NCBI GenBank assembly: GCA_965237855.1
Contig: CBDEGK010000004.1
Span: 1,054,001-1,118,000 of the forward strand
Direction: 5' to 3'
DNA: 64,000 bases
Source: CBDEGK01 sp965237855
GTDB taxonomy: Bacteria > Pseudomonadota > Gammaproteobacteria > Pseudomonadales > Halieaceae
The notes under the pieces were generated by a model that did not search any database, was not told the origin of the DNA, and saw nothing but the letters and a program-made list of their open reading frames with translations. Made by a program: the position numbers and the translations under genes. This document shows positions 17,256-25,650 of the stretch, piece after piece (positions within the stretch are counted from its first letter, which is position 1; each line of letters starts with the position of its first letter).

Positions 17256-19052
17256 GCCACGAGACTGACCTGGGACTTCCACGGCGGGATTCACCCCCCG
17301 GAGAACAAGCAGCAGTCGCTGCAAACACCCATTCGTCAGGCCGGCATACCACCACAATTGATAATCCCACTGTCCCAGCACCTGGGGGCGCCCGCCGAAT
17401 CCATCGTCGAAGTCGGCCAGCGGGTGCTGAAGGGAGAGAAAATCGCCAACGCTGATGGCTTCATCAGCGTCCCCAAACACGCCCCCACCTCGGGCACTGT
17501 GATTGCGATAGAGGACCGACCTATTGCCCATTCCTCTGGCTTACCGGCGCCCTGTATTGTGCTGGAAACCGATGGGCAGGATAAATGGGTCGACCGTGAA
17601 GGCGTGGCTGATTTTAGGCTGCTGGATAAAAGCTCTCTCGTCGCCCTGATTCGGGAGGCGGGTATCGCCGGCATGGGCGGCGCGGGCTTTCCCTCCGCAG
17701 TAAAACTCAATGTCGACCCAGCTACCCCGATCAAGACGCTGATTATTAATGGCACGGAGTGCGAACCCTATATTACTGCCGACGATATCCTGATGCGGGA
17801 GCGCGCCGAGCAGATTATCGGTGGCGCTGAAATTCTCCGTCATCTTGTGGCCCCGCAAGAAACCCTGATCGGTGTAGAAGACAATAAGCCGGAAAGCATC
17901 ACCGCGCTGCGTGCCGCCGCCGAGGGAACCGGCATCGAAATCGTGTCATTCCCCACCAAGTACCCGTCCGGTGGGGAAAAACAGTTGGTAGAAATTCTGA
18001 CCGGCAAACAGGTCCCCAGCGGCAGCTTGCCGGCCGCCATAGGTGTCGTGTGCCAGAATATTGGCAGCACCGTGGCCATTTACCGCGCGATCACCCGTGG
18101 TGAACCGCTGATTTCACGCATTACCACACTGACCGGAAATGCCATTTCAGAGTGCGGCAATGTTGAAGTACTACTGGGTACCCCGATCAATTGGCTACTG
18201 GATCGGTCGGGCTACGATAGCAGCGAAAACAGCCGGCTGATTATGGGCGGGCCCATGATGGGTTTTGCCATTGCCGACCTGGCGGCGCCCATCGTCAAAA
18301 CCACCAACTGCCTGCTAGCCACCACTGAGCGCGAATTACCGACCCCACCGCCGGCCCAGGCCTGTATTCGCTGCGGCATGTGCGCCGAGGTCTGTCCGGC
18401 TTCCCTGCTGCCACAACAAATGTTCTGGTTCGCCCAGGGCAAGGAATTCGAAAAGCTGGAGGCCCACAACCTGTTTGACTGCATTGAGTGTGGCGCCTGT
18501 TCCTATGTCTGTCCCAGCAGTATTCCACTGGTTCAGTATTACCGGGCTTCCAAGGCAGAAATACAACAGATGCGACTTGATCAAGCCAAGTCCGAGCACT
18601 CTCGCACCCGTTTCGAAGCACGCCAGGAGCGTATTGAACTCGAAATCAAGGCCAAGGAAAAGCAACGCAAGGCACGCAAGGCCGCCGCTGAAAAGCGCGC
18701 CCAGGCCGCCGCCGCAGGCGATACGGATCTGGACCCCATACAAGCGGCGATAGAGCGGACCAAAGCCAAGAAGGCGGGCATCAACGCAGCGCCGACCACC
18801 GATCCCGCGCAGGCAGCCATTGAGAAAGCCAAGGCCGCCCGCGCCGCCGCAGCCGAGATGAGCCCAGAGCAACAAGCCCGCGCAAACTTACAAAAATTGC
18901 AGGAGCGCAAGGCCAAAAGCGAGCAGAGATTAATCGAGAGCCGTGAGGCGGATGCCCAGCACAAGGTTATCGAAGCACTCGAAGCCAGTATTGCCAGATT
19001 GGCAGAGAAAATTATCGACGCCGAAGCCGAACTGGCGGCACTGGAGGACTGA
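17223..19052 (+). CDS. rsxC: Electron transport complex subunit RsxC/RnfC
   Basis: Peripheral NADH- and FMN-interacting subunit of about 609 residues. It contains the FDH-like core (GMGGAGFPSAVKL, INGTECEPYITADD, YPSGGEKQLV) and two 4Fe-4S motifs (CIRCGMCAEVCP, CIECGACSYVCP). A C-terminal Ala/Lys/Glu-rich helical tail of about 170 residues has imperfect repeats (DPIQAAIERTKAKKAG, DPAQAAIEKAKAARAA), as in long gammaproteobacterial RsxC. The start is ambiguous between ATG 17223 and 17241 in a tandem repeat; neither has a strong Shine-Dalgarno. Confidence 0.93.
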   Translation: MSQSSAMSQSEATRLTWDFHGGIHPPENKQQSLQTPIRQAGIPPQLIIPLSQHLGAPAESIVEVGQRVLKGEKIANADGFISVPKHAPTSGTVIAIEDRPIAHSSGLPAPCIVLETDGQDKWVDREGVADFRLLDKSSLVALIREAGIAGMGGAGFPSAVKLNVDPATPIKTLIINGTECEPYITADDILMRERAEQIIGGAEILRHLVAPQETLIGVEDNKPESITALRAAAEGTGIEIVSFPTKYPSGGEKQLVEILTGKQVPSGSLPAAIGVVCQNIGSTVAIYRAITRGEPLISRITTLTGNAISECGNVEVLLGTPINWLLDRSGYDSSENSRLIMGGPMMGFAIADLAAPIVKTTNCLLATTERELPTPPPAQACIRCGMCAEVCPASLLPQQMFWFAQGKEFEKLEAHNLFDCIECGACSYVCPSSIPLVQYYRASKAEIQQMRLDQAKSEHSRTRFEARQERIELEIKAKEKQRKARKAAAEKRAQAAAAGDTDLDPIQAAIERTKAKKAGINAAPTTDPAQAAIEKAKAARAAAAEMSPEQQARANLQKLQERKAKSEQRLIESREADAQHKVIEALEASIARLAEKIIDAEAELAALED

Positions 19053-19055
19053 GTT

Positions 19056-20093
19056 ATGGCATTGATGCGCATCACCTCACCCCATGCCCACGGTCCGCTG
19101 AAAACGGCGACGGTGATGCGCATGGTGTTACTGGCGACCCTGCCGGGCGTTGTCGTGCTCACGTACTTTTTTGGCTTCGGCACCCTGGTCAACATCGCCT
19201 GGGCCTGCCTGGTCGCGATCAGCTGTGAAGCACTGGCTCTGAAAATTCGCCAACGTCCGCTGGCTTTCTACCTCAATGATGCCAGCGCCCTGGTCACGGC
19301 GACCTTGCTGGCGATCGCCTTGCCGCCCTATGCCCCCTGGTGGCTGATCCTGGTAGGCACCGCCTTCTCGATATTTATTGCCAAGCAACTGTACGGCGGC
19401 ATGGGCTTCAACCCCTTCAATCCCGCTATGGTTGGCTATGTGGTGTTATTGATCTCCTTCCCGGTGGAGATGACTCGCTGGATAGCGCCTGTGGGTGTGA
19501 GCCAGGTTGGCGTGCCGGGTTTGTGGGAAGCGATCCAGGCCTGCTTCAACCCGGCCAGTTTTGACGCCGTCACCATGGCCACTCCCCTCGACATTTTGAA
19601 ACAGAACAACAGCCTGTTACTGGAAAATCTGTGGCAACAGAATCAGCAGTTTGGACGCTGGGCTGGCATCGGTTGGGAGTGGGCCAACCTGGGCTTTTTG
19701 GCCGGCGGCCTGTGGCTGCTCTACAAGCGCATTTTCACCTGGCATGCACCCGTTGCCATGCTGGTTAGCCTGACCCTGATGTCGTCGATGTTCTACGACA
19801 GCGGTAGCTCCGCCAGCGCCGGTTCTCCCCTGTTTCACCTGCTCAGTGGCGCCACCATGTTCGGCGCCTTTTTTATTGTTACCGACCCGGTAACCTCAGC
19901 CGTCTCCAATCGTGGCCGACTGATTTACGGCGCCTTGATCGGCGTGCTGGTGTTCACCATCCGGATCTGGGGTAATTACCCGGACGCGATCGCCTTCTCG
20001 GTGTTGGTCATGAACTTTGCCGCGCCGTTTATTGATCACTACACCCAGCCCACTACATACGGCCACAAACGCGTTGAAGGTGACGAGCCATGA
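19056..20093 (+). CDS. rsxD: Electron transport complex subunit RsxD/RnfD
   Basis: Polytopic membrane subunit of 345 residues related to NqrB. The motif LLSGATMFGAFFIVTDPVTSAVS contains the SGAT threonine that carries covalent FMN. Other family blocks are GGMGFNPFNPAMVGYVVLLISFP and the N-terminal SPHAHGPLKTATVMRMVLLA. It starts three bases after rsxC and its stop overlaps rsxG. Confidence 0.95.
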   Translation: MALMRITSPHAHGPLKTATVMRMVLLATLPGVVVLTYFFGFGTLVNIAWACLVAISCEALALKIRQRPLAFYLNDASALVTATLLAIALPPYAPWWLILVGTAFSIFIAKQLYGGMGFNPFNPAMVGYVVLLISFPVEMTRWIAPVGVSQVGVPGLWEAIQACFNPASFDAVTMATPLDILKQNNSLLLENLWQQNQQFGRWAGIGWEWANLGFLAGGLWLLYKRIFTWHAPVAMLVSLTLMSSMFYDSGSSASAGSPLFHLLSGATMFGAFFIVTDPVTSAVSNRGRLIYGALIGVLVFTIRIWGNYPDAIAFSVLVMNFAAPFIDHYTQPTTYGHKRVEGDEP

Positions 20094-20740
20094 TGCAGAG
20101 CTCAATCCGTCGCAACAGCATCCTGCTCGGCCTGTTCGCGGTGCTGACAACCAATATCATCGCCGGCACTTTCCTCGGCACCCGGGATCGTATTGCCACC
20201 GAGCAACGCAAGGCAGAGGAAAAAGCACTGCTGGAGATCGTCTCCGCCGAGCGCCACGACAACAGCATGCTCGACGATTTTATTGAAGTCGGTCCTGAAA
20301 CCACCGGGCTGGGCTTGCGAAGCAGTAAAAAAATATTCGTGGCGCGCAGCGCCGGCACCACAATCGCCGTGATTATTCCCGCGACGGCTGCCGATGGTTA
20401 CGCCGGTGATATCGATATTATTGTCGGCGTCAACGCCGATGGCAGTATCGCCGGCGTGCGGACACTTACCCACAAAGAGACGCCCGGGCTCGGCGACAAG
20501 GTCGATTTAAAGAAGTCTGACTGGATACTCGATTTCAATGACAGGTCACTGCAGAACCCCACCCCAGAGCAATGGGCCGTTAAAAAAGACCAGGGGGTGT
20601 TCGATCAATTCACCGGCGCTACCATCACCCCCCGGGCCGTCACCGCCGCGGTAAAACGCAGTCTTGAGTATTTTCACGAGCACCGGTCCCAACTTCTGAA
20701 GCCGACCATCGCTGCCACCGAGGTAACCGACAATGGCTGA
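20090..20740 (+). CDS. rsxG: Electron transport complex subunit RsxG/RnfG
   Basis: Single-span, mostly periplasmic subunit of 216 residues with an FMN-binding domain. The covalent FMN site is the threonine in QFTGATITPRAV; the LTHKETPGLGDKVD stretch is also typical. The start overlaps the rsxD stop, with two adjacent ATG codons available. The stop overlaps rsxE by eight bases. Confidence 0.94.
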   Translation: MMQSSIRRNSILLGLFAVLTTNIIAGTFLGTRDRIATEQRKAEEKALLEIVSAERHDNSMLDDFIEVGPETTGLGLRSSKKIFVARSAGTTIAVIIPATAADGYAGDIDIIVGVNADGSIAGVRTLTHKETPGLGDKVDLKKSDWILDFNDRSLQNPTPEQWAVKKDQGVFDQFTGATITPRAVTAAVKRSLEYFHEHRSQLLKPTIAATEVTDNG

Positions 20741-21446
20741 ACCCAGCTACAAAGAGCTGTCCCTGAACGGGCTGTGGAAGAACAACCCGGCTATCGTCCA
20801 GTTACTGGGGCTGTGTCCGCTATTGGCCGTTACCGGCTCAGTGGTGAACGCTATCGGCCTCGGCCTGGCCACTACGCTGGTACTGGTCTGCTCCAACACC
20901 GCGGTTTCCCTGATTCGCAATGTGGTCTCAGATGCCGTACGCCTGCCCGTCTTCGTGATGATCATCGCCTCCGCAGTGACCTGTATCGAATTGCTGATGC
21001 AGGCTTTTGCGTACGAGTTGTACCAGATTCTCGGCATTTTCCTGCCCCTGATTACCACCAACTGCGTGATACTGGGTCGCGCCGATGCCTTTGCCAGCAA
21101 GAATTCGCTGGCGCCGGCGGCTTACGACGGCTTCATTATGGGGGTCGGATTCACGGTCATCCTGGTGTTGCTGGGAGCCCTGCGTGAGCTGGCCGGTACG
21201 GGTGCGCTGCTGGCCAACATGGACTTGCTGTTCGGTGCCAGCGCTGCAAGTTGGAAACTGGTGCTATTCAGCGATTACAAAGATTTCCTGCTGGCGATTC
21301 TGCCGCCGGGGGCCTTCATTTTTACCGGGCTAATTATCGCCATGAAAAATGTCATCGATAGCCGGCTCAAGGCGCGCGCGGACGCCCTCAAGGATAAACC
21401 GGTAAAAGGCTCAAAACGCGTGCGGGTGACGGGTACGATCAGTTAG
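20733..21446 (+). CDS. rsxE: Electron transport complex subunit RsxE/RnfE
   Basis: Membrane subunit of 237 residues, homologous to RsxA and NqrD. Seen are the NNPAIVQLLGLCPLLAVTGSVVNAIGLG block and the mid-protein LITTNCVILGRADAFASKN. It completes the rsx operon. The nth gene often found next is absent here; a convergent small gene overlaps the last four bases. Confidence 0.95.
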   Translation: MAEPSYKELSLNGLWKNNPAIVQLLGLCPLLAVTGSVVNAIGLGLATTLVLVCSNTAVSLIRNVVSDAVRLPVFVMIIASAVTCIELLMQAFAYELYQILGIFLPLITTNCVILGRADAFASKNSLAPAAYDGFIMGVGFTVILVLLGALRELAGTGALLANMDLLFGASAASWKLVLFSDYKDFLLAILPPGAFIFTGLIIAMKNVIDSRLKARADALKDKPVKGSKRVRVTGTIS

Positions 21447-21847
21447 TCGTCGGCCGCATCCAGCAACAGGGTGTCGAGAATCTCATCAACGGCGGCGTCA
21501 TCCATGCCCGCGTTGTCCAGGTCGCAACTGTAGGTCACGAATAAGAGGACGCCACCGACAGCCAGGTACCACTCTCTCAGCGCCGCCTCATCCTCGGTGG
21601 AACTCGTGGCCAGGCCTTTGAAATCACCCAGCTGTGCCGGCTTGAGTTGGCCTCCGCCTTCGACATTGTCGCCGGCGATCTGCCTGATTTCTGCCTCGGA
21701 AAACTCGCCCTCATCACGGCACAGCGTGCTGATCTCAATAACCCCGACGTCATCGCGATCACCCACCAGGATACTGTCTTCTTCCTGGTCAGCCCACCAC
21801 TCCGGCGGCACGGCCACAGACCACCATTCTGTATGCAGGATATTCAT
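21443..21847 (-). CDS. Uncharacterised acidic small protein
   Basis: Protein of 134 residues, strongly acidic, with Trp-rich start MNILHTEWWSVAVPPEWWADQEEDSILVG. I do not recognise the family with certainty. It has no signal peptide or membrane segment, so it is probably cytosolic. The start overlaps the rimI stop (ATGA), which implies co-expression, and the stop runs four bases into the convergent rsxE. Confidence 0.65.
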   Translation of the reverse strand: MNILHTEWWSVAVPPEWWADQEEDSILVGDRDDVGVIEISTLCRDEGEFSEAEIRQIAGDNVEGGGQLKPAQLGDFKGLATSSTEDEAALREWYLAVGGVLLFVTYSCDLDNAGMDDAAVDEILDTLLLDAADD

Positions 21848-22299
21848 TGCTTGTTCTCAAGTGCCAACGACATCAGCAGGGCATCCTCTCGACCACCGGG
21901 GACGCGGTAATAATTTTTGCGCACGCCATCATCTCCGAAACCATGCTTGCGGTACAGGCCAATCGCTTTCCCGTTGCCGGCCCGCACTTCCAGCAACAAG
22001 CGCTGCGCCTGCAGGCTTTCTGCCTGCAGCAACACTTGCTCCATCAGTGTGCTGCCAAAGCCGCGACCCTGGTAATCCGGGTGAACGGCGATATTGAGCA
22101 GGGTCACCTCGCCGGCAACGGCGTCGAGCACGGCAAATCCGCCGCATGCGGGCTGCCCTGTCTCCAGTACCAGCACCCGCTGTCGGTGGTGGCGACAACT
22201 CTCGATGACCTGCGCCAAGCTCCAGGGATAGAGCGACGCTGCCCGTTCCAACTCGGCCAGGGCAACCGCATCTGCCGGCGTGGCCAGACGAACCGACAT
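21844..22299 (-). CDS. rimI: Ribosomal protein S18 alanine N-acetyltransferase RimI
   Basis: GNAT-fold protein of 151 residues. The acetyl-CoA loop is seen in HPDYQGRGFGSTLMEQVL, followed by LEVRAGNGKAIGLYRKHGFGDDGVRKNYY, the RimI signature. It acetylates the N-terminus of ribosomal protein S18. It starts one base after the upstream gene, matching the conserved layout in which rimI follows the replicase psi-subunit gene in gammaproteobacteria. Confidence 0.92.
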   Translation of the reverse strand: MSVRLATPADAVALAELERAASLYPWSLAQVIESCRHHRQRVLVLETGQPACGGFAVLDAVAGEVTLLNIAVHPDYQGRGFGSTLMEQVLLQAESLQAQRLLLEVRAGNGKAIGLYRKHGFGDDGVRKNYYRVPGGREDALLMSLALENKQ

Positions 22300-22300
22300 C

Positions 22301-22969
22301 TTACAACTGCCGCAGAGACTTCAAGTCGTTCCAGGCCTGCCGCTTTAATTGCGGCTCACGCAACATCTGCCAGGCGCACACCGTTTCCACCACCTTCAGG
22401 TCACCCAGGCTGGAACGGTCCAGCCAGCTGGCATCGACCACACCCAGCAGCACAACACCTTGCACCGGGTTCCGCTCCAGGCGTCCGCGCAGGAAACCGC
22501 TGAAACCATCTCGCGCCGCAGCCTCCGAATTGCCCATTTGCCGGGTATCGGCAATCGGCCAATCGAAGCGCTCCAGGTGGGGTTGCTCTGTCGGCAGGCC
22601 CAGTGCCGCGCAGATAGACTGCAGGAGTTGCAGGTACTCCCGGCTCTGCTCGCGGCCGCGGGGAATTTCATCCAGCCACAACCAGTTACCCACCCGGCAA
22701 CTGAGCACACTGAATACGGGGCCTGAATCCACCGGTGCAGGCGCAGATTTCTGCACTGGCACTGGTGCTGGCGTGCGCTGGGGGGCTTTTTCCTTCCTCA
22801 GACCATCGACCAGTTGCATGGACTCGACCAGGTTTGCCGGCTGGACCTGGGCTTCCCGGCGCAGCAAGCGAGCGCGCAGAGTGGGGGCCGCACCTGGCAG
22901 GCCCGTTCGAGACACATAGGAATCAATGCCCATGGCATCGAGATAGGCCAGTCGTTGAAGTTCGTTCAT
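22301..22969 (-). CDS. Possible cryptic DNA polymerase III psi subunit (HolD-like)
   Basis: Protein of 222 residues. The N-terminus LQRLAYLDAMGIDSYVSRTGLPGA resembles the chi-binding start of E. coli HolD (LQQLGITQWSLRRPGA), and the end has AWNDLKSL where HolD has a similar Trp-containing helix. A Pro/Ala-rich linker (about residues 60-80) separates the two parts. The gene abuts rimI, as holD does in E. coli, and pseudomonads are known to carry a diverged, long psi. Sequence similarity is weak, so position is the main support. It is not a TonB-type protein despite the proline-rich stretch. Confidence 0.5.
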   Translation of the reverse strand: MNELQRLAYLDAMGIDSYVSRTGLPGAAPTLRARLLRREAQVQPANLVESMQLVDGLRKEKAPQRTPAPVPVQKSAPAPVDSGPVFSVLSCRVGNWLWLDEIPRGREQSREYLQLLQSICAALGLPTEQPHLERFDWPIADTRQMGNSEAAARDGFSGFLRGRLERNPVQGVVLLGVVDASWLDRSSLGDLKVVETVCAWQMLREPQLKRQAWNDLKSLRQL

Positions 22970-23008
22970 GCCGTTGATGTTACGGCCACATCAGGCAGCT
23001 GCCAAGAA

Positions 23009-23869
23009 TTAAATCCAGCACCAGCCGTGGCGGCGGAAGAATTTCCAGCCAGAATGAGCAAACATGGATATATGATGCCAACCCTTGCGAGCGGAATAGC
23101 CACCATGGTGGACGATGTGCATTTCCGGCAGGTACACCAGGCGGCCGACCTTGTGCAGACGCAGGGACAGGTCAAAGTCTTCAAAGTACATAAAGAAATT
23201 GTCGGAAAACCCCGCCACCTTCTGCAGTGCCCGGGTGCGAGCGTACATGCAGCAACCACTGACCAGGGGCACATCCGCTACCGCCCGCTCACCGCAGTTA
23301 TCCCGAATCTCGTAGCTGTAGAGGTAACCGCGAAACCACTCACGCATAAAGCCCGGGGCAAAAGCCCTCAGCATTAGCACCAGCACCGAGGGGTAGCGCT
23401 TGCATAAGTACTGAACCTGGCCCTGCGCATTGGTCGCCCGCGGGCTGACCATGGCCACGTCGGGCTTGTCCTGCAGGTACTCAAGGCCTTGCAGCAGTGC
23501 ATCTTCTGCCATTTCCACATCGGGATTCAGGATCAGGTGATAGTCACTGTCGGCGAGCTCCAGGGCCTGGTTGTGTGCCGCGCCATAGCCGATATTCGCA
23601 CCGGGATGCCAAAAATCGACCTCATCGAATTTTTGCGCCGCATCGGAGAATATGAGATTGCGTACCCGGGCCCGGTAAACGGGGTCTGTGGAGTTATCCA
23701 CCACCAGTAGTTGCAGCTTGATAGGGCCGCCGTGCTGGCGCGCCCAGCTCAAGGCGCGCTCCAGTCCATCAATAGACTGACACAACAGTTCAAAGGAGCT
23801 GTTGTAGGTAACCATGGAAACCGAGATTCGCACCGGCTGCGAAGCGTAGCTGCCACTCATGGGTGTCAT
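23009..23869 (-). CDS. Family 2 glycosyltransferase, rhamnosyltransferase-like
   Basis: GT-A fold transferase of 286 residues. The N-terminal VSMVTYNSSFELL, the LLVVDNSTD turn, NIGYGAAHNQAL, LILNPDVEM (DxD-like metal site) and VPLVSGCCMYARTRALQKVGFSDNFFMYFEDFDLSLR-type acceptor region (starting near residue 190) fit GT2 enzymes adding rhamnose or related sugars to surface glycans. The start is set at ATG 23869 because GGAGG lies seven bases upstream; the TTG at 23887 would include it. First gene of the accessory glycan region on this side, divergent from a sulfotransferase. Confidence 0.85.
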   Translation of the reverse strand: MTPMSGSYASQPVRISVSMVTYNSSFELLCQSIDGLERALSWARQHGGPIKLQLLVVDNSTDPVYRARVRNLIFSDAAQKFDEVDFWHPGANIGYGAAHNQALELADSDYHLILNPDVEMAEDALLQGLEYLQDKPDVAMVSPRATNAQGQVQYLCKRYPSVLVLMLRAFAPGFMREWFRGYLYSYEIRDNCGERAVADVPLVSGCCMYARTRALQKVAGFSDNFFMYFEDFDLSLRLHKVGRLVYLPEMHIVHHGGYSARKGWHHISMFAHSGWKFFRRHGWCWI

Positions 23870-23985
23870 CGCCCGCCCTCCGTACAAATCAAGCTATTGT
23901 TCTAGCTAGCGTTACGCGCTTTGCTTGCATTGGGCAAGCTCAGGATATTACCATCTGCGCCCTACTATGCGAACCAGAAGTGGCT

Positions 23986-24693
23986 ATGACTGCAGCTGAG
24001 AAACAGGACGTGATTTGTGTCATCGGCATGCATCGCAGCGGCACCAGTTGTCTGGTGGGGTCCCTGCAAATTGCAGGTCTTGAGCTGGGGGAACACTACA
24101 CACAAAACCGCTACAACAAGCGGGGAAATCGCGAGAACCCTGAAATCGTGGCATTCAACGATAGTCTGCTCGCTGCCAATGGGGCGGACTGGGAGCGGCC
24201 GCCGAAAAACTTCAGTTACAGCCAAGCACAGGTCAATGAGGCGCGTGATATTGCCGCAAGATTTGTTGGTGAACGAACCTGGGGCTTCAAAGATCCCCGC
24301 ACACTTCTGGTATTGCCACTTTGGAAGGAGGCATTACCGGACTTACAGCTAATTGGCATATTCAGGCACCCCGGTGCGGTGGCAGAGTCTCTGCAGATAC
24401 GTCACGGATCGCGAATGACCCGGCAGATGGCCTTTGACATCTGGTACCATTACAACATCAAAATGTACCAGGAATTCAATGAAGCTCCCTTTCCACTGCT
24501 CAATTTTGACTGGGATATAGAACGCTTTCACGAAAAGTTGAATCCAGCCATTGTGTCTTTCGGTCTCGGTGCGCTGGACAGTGAGGACAGGTTTTACACC
24601 TCGGCGCTACGCAATAATTCCGCCGAAGAATCCGACGACATACCCGATAAACTGATTGATCTATACCGCAAACTCAATGAAATCACCCTGTAG
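23986..24693 (+). CDS. Sulfotransferase-family protein
   Basis: Protein of 235 residues with the PAPS 5'-phosphosulfate loop VIGMHRSGTSCLVGSL at the N-terminus, a 3'-phosphate-binding-like stretch (LIGIFRHPGAVAESL), and GFKDPRTLLVLPLW between them. It probably moves sulfate from PAPS onto a sugar hydroxyl. The start at ATG 23986 fits the family; upstream in-frame sequence overlaps the divergent glycosyltransferase. It leads an operon with two GT2 paralogues and a methyltransferase. Its N-terminus closely resembles the sulfotransferase domain of the fusion protein at 54058. Confidence 0.8.
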   Translation: MTAAEKQDVICVIGMHRSGTSCLVGSLQIAGLELGEHYTQNRYNKRGNRENPEIVAFNDSLLAANGADWERPPKNFSYSQAQVNEARDIAARFVGERTWGFKDPRTLLVLPLWKEALPDLQLIGIFRHPGAVAESLQIRHGSRMTRQMAFDIWYHYNIKMYQEFNEAPFPLLNFDWDIERFHEKLNPAIVSFGLGALDSEDRFYTSALRNNSAEESDDIPDKLIDLYRKLNEITL

Positions 24694-24714
24694 CAGTTAC
24701 CATAGCAACTTCGC

Positions 24715-25650
24715 ATGCTGAAATCCTGGCTTCGGACACGGCGCCGTCAACGCCCACGATTATCAGTAGTGCTGGTCGTTTTCAAGATGAGTGAACAAGC
24801 AGCCAAAACCCTGCTGTCCCTGTCGCCGCACTACCAGCGGGGTGTCGACGCCAGCGACTACGAAGTAATCGTGGTAGAAAACTCCTCCTCAGACGAACTC
24901 GGGGTTGAGGCAGCAACGCAATTCGCCGACAACGTGCGCTACTACCGCCGTGTTGAGCGCGGCCACTCACCGGTACCGGCGGCTAACTTCGGGGCAAAAA
25001 AATGCCGCAGCAACATGCTGGCGATGATGATAGACGGTGCCCGTATGGTCAGCCCCGGACTTATTGCCACGGTAATCGATGCCGGTAAAATTGGCGAGCG
25101 AACGATCATCGCAGTACCCGGTTATCACCTCGGCAAAAAACTGCAACAGGAAGCGGTCAATGAGGGCTATAACGCCGCCGAAGAAGCGAAGCTACTGGCG
25201 GGCATCAACTGGCCCGAAGACGGCTATCGCCTGTTTGATATCGCGTGTGTCAGCGGCAGTTGTCGCGGCGGCTATTTTCGCCCCAATGCAGAGAGCAATT
25301 GTCTGTGTATGCACCGCTCCCTGTGGCGCGAGCTCGGCGGCATTGATCGGCGCTTTACCGAAACCGGTGGTGGGCAGGCCAACCCTGATCTCTACAAACG
25401 CAGCTGTGAACATCCGGGAATTGACCTGGTAATTACCCCCGGCGAGGGCACATTCCACCAATTCCACGGTGGCGTCACCACCGGTACCCGCAGTGAAGAG
25501 CGTGAACAGCACATGCAGAATCACTTTGAGCAATACAAATCCCTGCGCGGCAGCTACTACTCGGCCCCGACCACGCCGGGACGGTTATTCGGCAAGGTGA
25601 ATCCTCGCGCGATGCGCTTTCTACAGCGTTCAATCGAGTTGGCGTCGTGA
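24715..25650 (+). CDS. GT2-like glycosyltransferase, GEGxFHQxHGGVTT subfamily, copy 1
   Basis: Protein of 311 residues with a GT-A core: LSVVLVVFKM, DYEVIVVENSSSDE, then MMIDGARMVSPG at the place of the DxD loop. The C-terminal half carries features shared with two other genes in this window (25647 and 52971): VPGYHLG, the DGYRLFDIACVSGSCRGGY region, and GEGTFHQFHGGVTTG. No membrane segment; probably cytosolic or peripheral. The basic N-terminal helix (WLRTRRRQRPR) may bind membrane. The donor and acceptor are unknown. The stop overlaps copy 2 (GTGA). Confidence 0.75.
   Translation: MLKSWLRTRRRQRPRLSVVLVVFKMSEQAAKTLLSLSPHYQRGVDASDYEVIVVENSSSDELGVEAATQFADNVRYYRRVERGHSPVPAANFGAKKCRSNMLAMMIDGARMVSPGLIATVIDAGKIGERTIIAVPGYHLGKKLQQEAVNEGYNAAEEAKLLAGINWPEDGYRLFDIACVSGSCRGGYFRPNAESNCLCMHRSLWRELGGIDRRFTETGGGQANPDLYKRSCEHPGIDLVITPGEGTFHQFHGGVTTGTRSEEREQHMQNHFEQYKSLRGSYYSAPTTPGRLFGKVNPRAMRFLQRSIELAS

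Noticed and set aside
22730..22790. TonB-like energy transducer call for the proline-rich protein beside rimI
   Set aside because: The proline/alanine stretch is only a linker; there is no N-terminal membrane anchor or TonB C-terminal domain.
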